A stretch of 6,622 nucleotides of DNA. Source: Burkholderiaceae bacterium (lineage in GTDB: Bacteria; Pseudomonadota; Gammaproteobacteria; Burkholderiales; Burkholderiaceae). This document shows, in pieces, positions 1 through 6,622 of the stretch; the first letter of the stretch is position 1; every line of letters starts with the position of its first letter. The stretch spans positions 1 to 6,622 of the forward strand of contig JANWUU010000218.1 of NCBI GenBank assembly GCA_025057735.1. The letters are read 5' to 3'. The notes under the pieces were generated by a model, which made no database searches, was not told the DNA's origin, and saw nothing but the letters and a program-made list of their open reading frames with translations. The position numbers were made by a program, and so were the translations under genes.

Positions 1-546
1 CTGCGCGAGCCGCTCGGCGCGTCCGAGCACGGCGGCATCGAGCATTTCGCCGAACCAGACGACGTCCGGACGCAGCCACTGGCCGCAGCGCGGGCAGGCG
101 GGCGGCTCGCCGGCCGGCAGATCCTGCGGATCGTCGCAGCGGAAACCGCACTCTCCGAAGCACTTGGTCCGCAGGATGTTGCCGTGCAGCTCCAGCACGT
201 CGCGGCTGCCGGCGCGGGCGTGCAGCCCGTCCACGTTCTGGGTGATGATCGGAAACGCGTCGAATCGCGCGGCCGCGCGGGCCAGCGCGCGGTGGCCGGC
301 GTTCGGCTGCGCGCGCAGCACGCCCTGACGCCGCTCGCCATACCAGCGCCAGACCAGCGGCGGATCGGCGGCGAACCCCGCGGGCGAGGCCAGCCGCTCC
401 GGATCGAAGTTCGCCCACAGGCCGGTGAGCGTGTCGCGGAAGGTCGGCACCCCACTTTCGGCTGACATCCCGGCACCGGTGAGCGCGACCGGACGGCGGG
501 CACGGGCGAGCACGGCGCGGGCCTGTGCGATCGAGCGGCTATCCAT
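1..546 (-). CDS. Sir2-family NAD-dependent protein deacylase (SIRT5/CobB-like), C-terminus off the left edge
   Basis: Sirtuins remove acyl groups from protein lysines using NAD+, giving nicotinamide and O-acyl-ADP-ribose; this one is expected to be cytosolic. The ATG at 546 opens 182 codons that run unbroken off the left edge. Visible motifs are the NAD-binding GAGMSAESGVPTFRD (residues 24-38), TQNVDGLH (102-109), the catalytic histidine in LHG (H121), a cysteine cluster (C129, C133, C137, C151, C154) for structural zinc, and LRPDVVWFGE (158-167). Y69 and R72 in WYGERR match the Tyr-x-x-Arg pair that class III sirtuins (human SIRT5 Y102/R105, E. coli CobB Y92/R95) use to bind succinyl or malonyl groups, so desuccinylase or demalonylase activity is inferred. 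About 50-70 C-terminal residues are missing compared with usual family members. The gene starts 33 bases after rlmB on the same strand and may be co-transcribed; its Shine-Dalgarno is weak. The family call is firm, the acyl preference is not. Confidence 0.95.
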   Translation of the reverse strand, partial: MDSRSIAQARAVLARARRPVALTGAGMSAESGVPTFRDTLTGLWANFDPERLASPAGFAADPPLVWRWYGERRQGVLRAQPNAGHRALARAAARFDAFPIITQNVDGLHARAGSRDVLELHGNILRTKCFGECGFRCDDPQDLPAGEPPACPRCGQWLRPDVVWFGEMLDAAVLGRAERLAQ

Positions 547-579
547 GAGGCGCGATCTTCGGTCAGCGTGCGCTGCGGC

Positions 580-1311
580 TCAAGCCGACCGCCGCTGCCG
601 CACGGTCTCGAAAAGGCAGATGCCGGCGGCCACCGAGACGTTCAGACTCTCCACGCGGCCGGACAACGGGATGCGGGCCAGCCAGTCGCAACGTTCGCGG
701 GTCAGACGACGCAGCCCGCTGCCCTCGGCGCCCAGCGCCCAGGCGATCGGGCCGCGCTGCTCGACCTCGTAGATGGTGCGCGGCGCCTGCGCATCGGCGC
801 CGACGATCCACACGCCCGCCTGCTTGATGTCGTCCATCGCGCGCGCCAGGTTGGTCACGGCCACCAGCGGCACGGCGGCGCCGGCGGCCGCCTTCTCGGC
901 CGCGGCGTTCAGCGCCGCCGCGCGGTCGCGCGGCACCACCACGGCCGTGGCGCCGGCCGCATCGGCAGTGCGCAGACAGGCGCCCAGGTTGCGCGGGTCC
1001 GTCACGCCGTCGAGCAACAAGAGCAGCGTGGCGGCACCGACCTCGCCCAGCGCCTCTTGCAGCGTGGCGACCGGCTGCTCGGGACGGCACAGGGCCACGA
1101 CACCCTGATGCACCGCCCCGCCGGCGAGTCCCCCCAGCCGCTGCCCGGGCACCGCGATCGCGCGCACGCCGGCGCTCTCGGCGCGCGAAAGCAATTCGCG
1201 CATGCGCGCATCGCGCCTGTCGGCGTCCACGTACAGGGCGAGGATCGACTCGGGCGCGTGCCTCAGCCGCGCGTTGACGGCGTGGAACCCGGCCACCGGC
1301 CGCCCTTTCAT
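580..1311 (-). CDS. rlmB: 23S rRNA (guanosine-2'-O-)-methyltransferase RlmB
   Basis: SpoU/TrmH-family (SPOUT) enzyme that uses S-adenosylmethionine to 2'-O-methylate G2251 in the P-loop of 23S rRNA. The product is 243 residues, the same length as E. coli RlmB. Residues about 3-78 form the N-terminal substrate-binding domain (starts MKGRPVAGFHAVNARL, includes VHQGVVA at 67-73). The knotted methyltransferase domain follows with all three SPOUT motifs: motif 1 at 101-116 (DGVTDPRNLGACLRTA, with N108 and R114), motif 2 at 193-200 (LGAEGSGL) and motif 3 at 215-231 (PLSGRVESLNVSVAAGI). The ATG at 1311 overlaps the rnr TGA as ATGA, and a run of six G on the coding strand (1316-1321) lies just upstream as a possible ribosome-binding site within the rnr coding end. 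Position directly after rnr is the classic arrangement, which supports RlmB over other TrmH-type paralogues. Confidence 0.97.
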   Translation of the reverse strand: MKGRPVAGFHAVNARLRHAPESILALYVDADRRDARMRELLSRAESAGVRAIAVPGQRLGGLAGGAVHQGVVALCRPEQPVATLQEALGEVGAATLLLLLDGVTDPRNLGACLRTADAAGATAVVVPRDRAAALNAAAEKAAAGAAVPLVAVTNLARAMDDIKQAGVWIVGADAQAPRTIYEVEQRGPIAWALGAEGSGLRRLTRERCDWLARIPLSGRVESLNVSVAAGICLFETVRQRRSA

Positions 1312-3683
1312 CGCGCCCCCCGGCGGCGCGAGCGGCCGCGTCGCAATCCGCCCACGCCCACCTTGCCGCGGCCCTTCTCGCGCCGCTCGCGCTCGCGCGC
1401 AGCCCGCGCCGCCTGGCGTGCGCGGCGCTCCTCCACGCTTTCGCCCTTGCGCGGCGGGCGCGCCGTCGCCGGCGGCCGGCCCGCCTCCGGCCGCACGAGG
1501 CGGAATTCGATGCGGCGCGCCTCCAGGTCCACCCGCGAGACCTGTACCGTCAGGCGGTCCGCCAGGCGGTAGCGTTGACCGGTGCGTTCCCCTCGCAGCT
1601 CGTGCAGCGCCTCGTTGTAGTGGAAATACTCGGAGCCGAGCTCGGAGACGTGCACCAGCCCCTCGACGAAAAGGTCGTCCAGCACGACGAACAGGCCGAA
1701 CGGCACCACGGCACTGACGGTGCCGCTGTAAGTCTCGCCGACCCGTTCGCGCATGTAATAGCTCTTCAGCCACGCCTCGACGTCGCGGCTCGCCTCGTCG
1801 GCGCGCCGCTCGTTGGCCGAGCAGATCAGGCCGAGCTTTTCCCACACCGCGAGCGACCCGTCATCGGCGGGCCGCCGCGCCGGCACCGGTACGCGCACCG
1901 GCACCGCGGGCAGCTCCGCGGCCGCCAGCGTCGGTTCATAGCGCCGCCCCGCCAGGATGGCCTTGATCACGCGGTGCAGCAGCAGGTCCGGGTAGCGGCG
2001 GATCGGCGAGGTGAAGTGCGTATAGGCGTCGTAGGCCAGTCCGAAATGGCCGACGTTGTACGGACTGTAGACGGCCTGCTGCATCGAGCGCAGCAACACG
2101 GTCTGCAGCAGATGCCGGTCCGGCCGCATGCGGATGCGCGCCAGCAGCGCGGCGTAGTCCGCCGGCTTAGGCGACTCGCCGCCCTCCAGCTGCAGACCGA
2201 GCGATTTCAGCAGCGCGCGCAGGTTGGCCAGCCGCTCGGGCGTGGGTCCTTCGTGCACGCGATACAGCGCCGGATGCTTGTGCCGCTGCACGAAGTCGGC
2301 GGCGCAGACGTTGGCCGCCAGCATGCACTCCTCGATCATGCGGTGGGCGTCGTTGCGAACGCGCGGCAGGATCCTCTCGATGCGCCCGTTGGCGTCGCAG
2401 ACGATTTGCGTCTCCGTGGTCTCCAGGTCGATCGCCCCGCGCGCGTCGCGTGCGCGCGCCAGCACCTCGAACACCGCGTACAGGTTTTCGAGCGGCTCGC
2501 GCAGCGGCGCCAGCCGCCGCGCGGCGCGGCTGTCGGGCTGCGACAGCGCCTCCCAGACCTCGTCGTAGGTCAGACGCGCCGCCGAATGCATGACGCCGGG
2601 ATAAAATTGGTAGGCGGTGATGCGCCCTTTGGCGTCCACCACCATGTCGGCCACGAGCACCAGCCGGTCCACCTGCGGATTCAGCGAGCACAGGCCGTTG
2701 GACAGCCGCTCCGGCAGCATCGGGACCACGCGCCGCGGAAAGTACACCGAGGTCGAGCGCAGCTGCGCCTCAACGTCGAGCGCGTCGCCCGGCTGCACGT
2801 AATGGCTGACGTCGGCGATCGCCACCACCAGCCGCCATTTGCGGCGTCCGCCCGCCAGCGGTTCGCAGTAGACGGCGTCGTCGAAGTCGCGCGCGTCCTC
2901 GCCATCGATCGTCACCAGCGGCACGTCGCGCAGATCGACCCGGCCGCTGCGGTCGCGCGGCCGTACCCGATCCGGCAGCGCCTCGGCCGCCGCCAGCGCT
3001 TCCGCGGAGAACTGATGCGGCACCGAGAACTTGCGCACCGCGATCTCGATCTCCATGCCCGGATCGTCGATCGCGCCCAGCACCTCGACCACCCGCCCGA
3101 CCGGCTGCACGTGCCGCTGCGGCTGCTGCACGATCTCCACCACCACCACCTGGCCATGCTCGGCGTTTAGCGTCGCGCCGGGCGGAATCAGGATGTCGTG
3201 CGTGATGCGCTGGTCCTCCGGCGCGACCACCATCGCGCCGCGCTCGTTCAGCAACCGGCCCACCAGCCGGTTCGTGCGCCGCTCGATGACCTCGACGATC
3301 TCGCCCTCCGGCCGCCCGCGGCGGTCCGTGCCGGTGATGCGTGCCAACACGCGGTCACCGTGCAGCACCTTGCTCATCTCGTGCTCGGGCAGCACGAGAT
3401 CGGGCCCGCCGTCGTCGCGCAGCAGGAAGCCGTAGCCGTCCCGGTGCCCCTGCACTTGGCCGGACAGTAGATTGGCGCGCGCCGCCAGCAGCAGCAATCC
3501 GGCCCGGTTTCGGATCACGCGGCCCTCGCGCTCCAGCTGCGCCAGTTCCGCCTCGAAGCGCTCGCGCAGATGCTCCGGCGCACCCAGCTGCGCGAACAGC
3601 TCCGCCGGCGCCAGCGGCGCGCGCGCACTGGCCAGCGCCTTAAGCAGCGCGTTGCGCTCGAGCGGATCGGCCCGGTCGTTCAT
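1308..3683 (-). CDS. rnr: Ribonuclease R (3'-5' exoribonuclease)
   Basis: Processive 3'-to-5' exoribonuclease of the RNase II/RNB family, able to degrade structured RNA; known family roles are rRNA quality control, mRNA turnover and trans-translation. The product is 791 residues. Domains in order: N-terminal winged helix (about 7-66), cold-shock/OB domains (about 70-225, with GYGFLLRD at 83-90), RNB catalytic domain (about 245-585), S1 domain (about 648-731, with PFGLFVVLDDLFVEGLVHVS at 661-680) and an Arg/Lys-rich tail (734-791). The metal-binding aspartates of IDGEDARDFDDA are D260, D266, D268 and D269, offset by 12 from E. coli D272, D278, D280 and D281. HFTSPIRRYPDLLLHR (556-571) is the conserved substrate-channel motif. 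I chose the ATG at 3683: it starts the recognisable N-terminus, while a TTG 33 bases further upstream would begin inside the promoter region. Neither has a strong Shine-Dalgarno. A Pro/Val-rich linker (about 588-611) replaces the non-conserved segment seen at this point in E. coli. The stop overlaps the rlmB start. Confidence 0.98.
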   Translation of the reverse strand: MNDRADPLERNALLKALASARAPLAPAELFAQLGAPEHLRERFEAELAQLEREGRVIRNRAGLLLLAARANLLSGQVQGHRDGYGFLLRDDGGPDLVLPEHEMSKVLHGDRVLARITGTDRRGRPEGEIVEVIERRTNRLVGRLLNERGAMVVAPEDQRITHDILIPPGATLNAEHGQVVVVEIVQQPQRHVQPVGRVVEVLGAIDDPGMEIEIAVRKFSVPHQFSAEALAAAEALPDRVRPRDRSGRVDLRDVPLVTIDGEDARDFDDAVYCEPLAGGRRKWRLVVAIADVSHYVQPGDALDVEAQLRSTSVYFPRRVVPMLPERLSNGLCSLNPQVDRLVLVADMVVDAKGRITAYQFYPGVMHSAARLTYDEVWEALSQPDSRAARRLAPLREPLENLYAVFEVLARARDARGAIDLETTETQIVCDANGRIERILPRVRNDAHRMIEECMLAANVCAADFVQRHKHPALYRVHEGPTPERLANLRALLKSLGLQLEGGESPKPADYAALLARIRMRPDRHLLQTVLLRSMQQAVYSPYNVGHFGLAYDAYTHFTSPIRRYPDLLLHRVIKAILAGRRYEPTLAAAELPAVPVRVPVPARRPADDGSLAVWEKLGLICSANERRADEASRDVEAWLKSYYMRERVGETYSGTVSAVVPFGLFVVLDDLFVEGLVHVSELGSEYFHYNEALHELRGERTGQRYRLADRLTVQVSRVDLEARRIEFRLVRPEAGRPPATARPPRKGESVEERRARQAARAARERERREKGRGKVGVGGLRRGRSRRRGAR

Positions 3684-3696
3684 GGCCGGCGCGCGT

Positions 3697-3724
3697 TTGA
3701 CAGCGCAGACGCGCAAATTACAAT
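3697..3724 (+). promoter_or_regulatory. Sigma70-type promoter of tRNA-Leu
   Basis: A perfect -35 box TTGACA (3697-3702), a 16-base spacer and a -10 box TACAAT (3719-3724, five of six matches to TATAAT) point rightward at the tRNA. The start site should fall near 3730-3732, leaving a leader of only about 6-8 bases before the tRNA 5' end at 3738. The stretch after the -10 box is very GC-rich (gcgcgcc), as in discriminators of stringently controlled stable-RNA promoters. That control is inferred from base composition only. Confidence 0.85.
3717..3722 (-). promoter_or_regulatory. Candidate -10 box for rnr, overlapping the tRNA promoter
   Basis: Read leftward, this site is TGTAAT, five of six matches to TATAAT, and lies about 33 bases before the rnr ATG. 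I see no good -35 box at 16-18 bases upstream (that sequence would be in the tRNA 5' end). It is the only AT-rich patch between the tRNA and rnr, so it is the likeliest place for an rnr promoter, but the assignment is weak. It shares base pairs with the -10 box of the tRNA promoter. Confidence 0.3.
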
Positions 3725-3737
3725 GCGCGCCTCGTCT

Positions 3738-3822
<85 letters not shown>

Positions 3823-3828
3823 AAGCAG

Positions 3829-3858
3829 ACGGCCTGCGACCGCAGGCCGTTTTCTTTT
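3829..3858 (+). terminator. Rho-independent terminator of tRNA-Leu
   Basis: ACGGCCTGCG (3829-3838) and CGCAGGCCGT (3841-3850) are perfect reverse complements, giving nine usable pairs around a GACC loop, followed by tttcttttg. It starts only seven bases after the tRNA CCA. In the opposite direction the hairpin is followed by CTGCTTTGG, a poor T tract, so it would end the converging phosphoribosyltransferase transcript less efficiently. Confidence 0.9.
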
Positions 3859-3876
3859 GTGCGCGCCGCACCGCGA

Positions 3877-6622
<2,746 letters not shown>

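Noticed and set aside
184..772. Plus-strand open frames across the sirtuin and rlmB end
   Set aside because: They overlap confidently identified minus-strand genes and encode Arg/Ala/Gly-rich sequence without domains.
1575..3170. Open frame of 531 codons on the plus strand opposite rnr
   Set aside because: It lies wholly inside a certain rnr gene, its product is dominated by Arg, His, Gln and Val in no recognisable domain, and high GC with few stop codons makes long antisense frames expected.
3684..3716. Upstream TTG start that would lengthen RNase R by 11 residues
   Set aside because: It falls in the promoter region, has no ribosome-binding site, and the added residues are not needed by the family N-terminus; the ATG at 3683 is preferred.

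Overview
The window is a compact, very GC-rich chromosomal segment. It carries conserved housekeeping genes, has no gene-free stretch longer than about 60 bases, and shows no sign of mobile DNA. The gene set and order (hisZ-purA-phosphoribosyltransferase, then tRNA-Leu, then rnr-rlmB) fit a high-GC proteobacterium. Betaproteobacteria are my best guess, with a GC-rich gammaproteobacterium as the alternative. The purA ... rnr-rlmB order resembles the E. coli purA-nsrR-rnr-rlmB neighbourhood, but here nsrR is absent and a phosphoribosyltransferase plus a tRNA gene lie between purA and rnr.

Layout from right to left. On the minus strand lie hisZ (its start is off the right edge), purA and a Gpt-like purine phosphoribosyltransferase. 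They are tightly packed: 13 bases separate hisZ and purA, and purA overlaps the next gene by an ATGA. This operon runs into a single plus-strand tRNA-Leu(CAG) gene, which has its own near-consensus sigma70-type promoter and a strong hairpin-plus-T terminator. Divergent from the tRNA, on the minus strand, lie rnr (RNase R), rlmB (23S rRNA Gm2251 methyltransferase, ATGA overlap with rnr) and, 33 bases further on, a sirtuin-type NAD-dependent deacylase cut by the left edge.

How the genes work together. The right operon joins the ATP-PRPP entry step of histidine synthesis (HisZ with HisG), the first committed step from IMP to AMP (PurA), and probable purine-base salvage with PRPP. The left operon is RNA-centred: RNase R degrades structured and defective RNA, and RlmB methylates the ribosomal peptidyl-transferase region. 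The tRNA for the CUG codon fits a high-GC genome, where CUG should be the dominant leucine codon.

I looked for an undescribed system and did not find one. The remaining points of interest are the crowded promoter region between rnr and the tRNA, the substrate of the Gpt-like enzyme, and the unusual cysteine spacing of the sirtuin. The long open frames opposite rnr and purA/hisZ look like GC-driven shadows.
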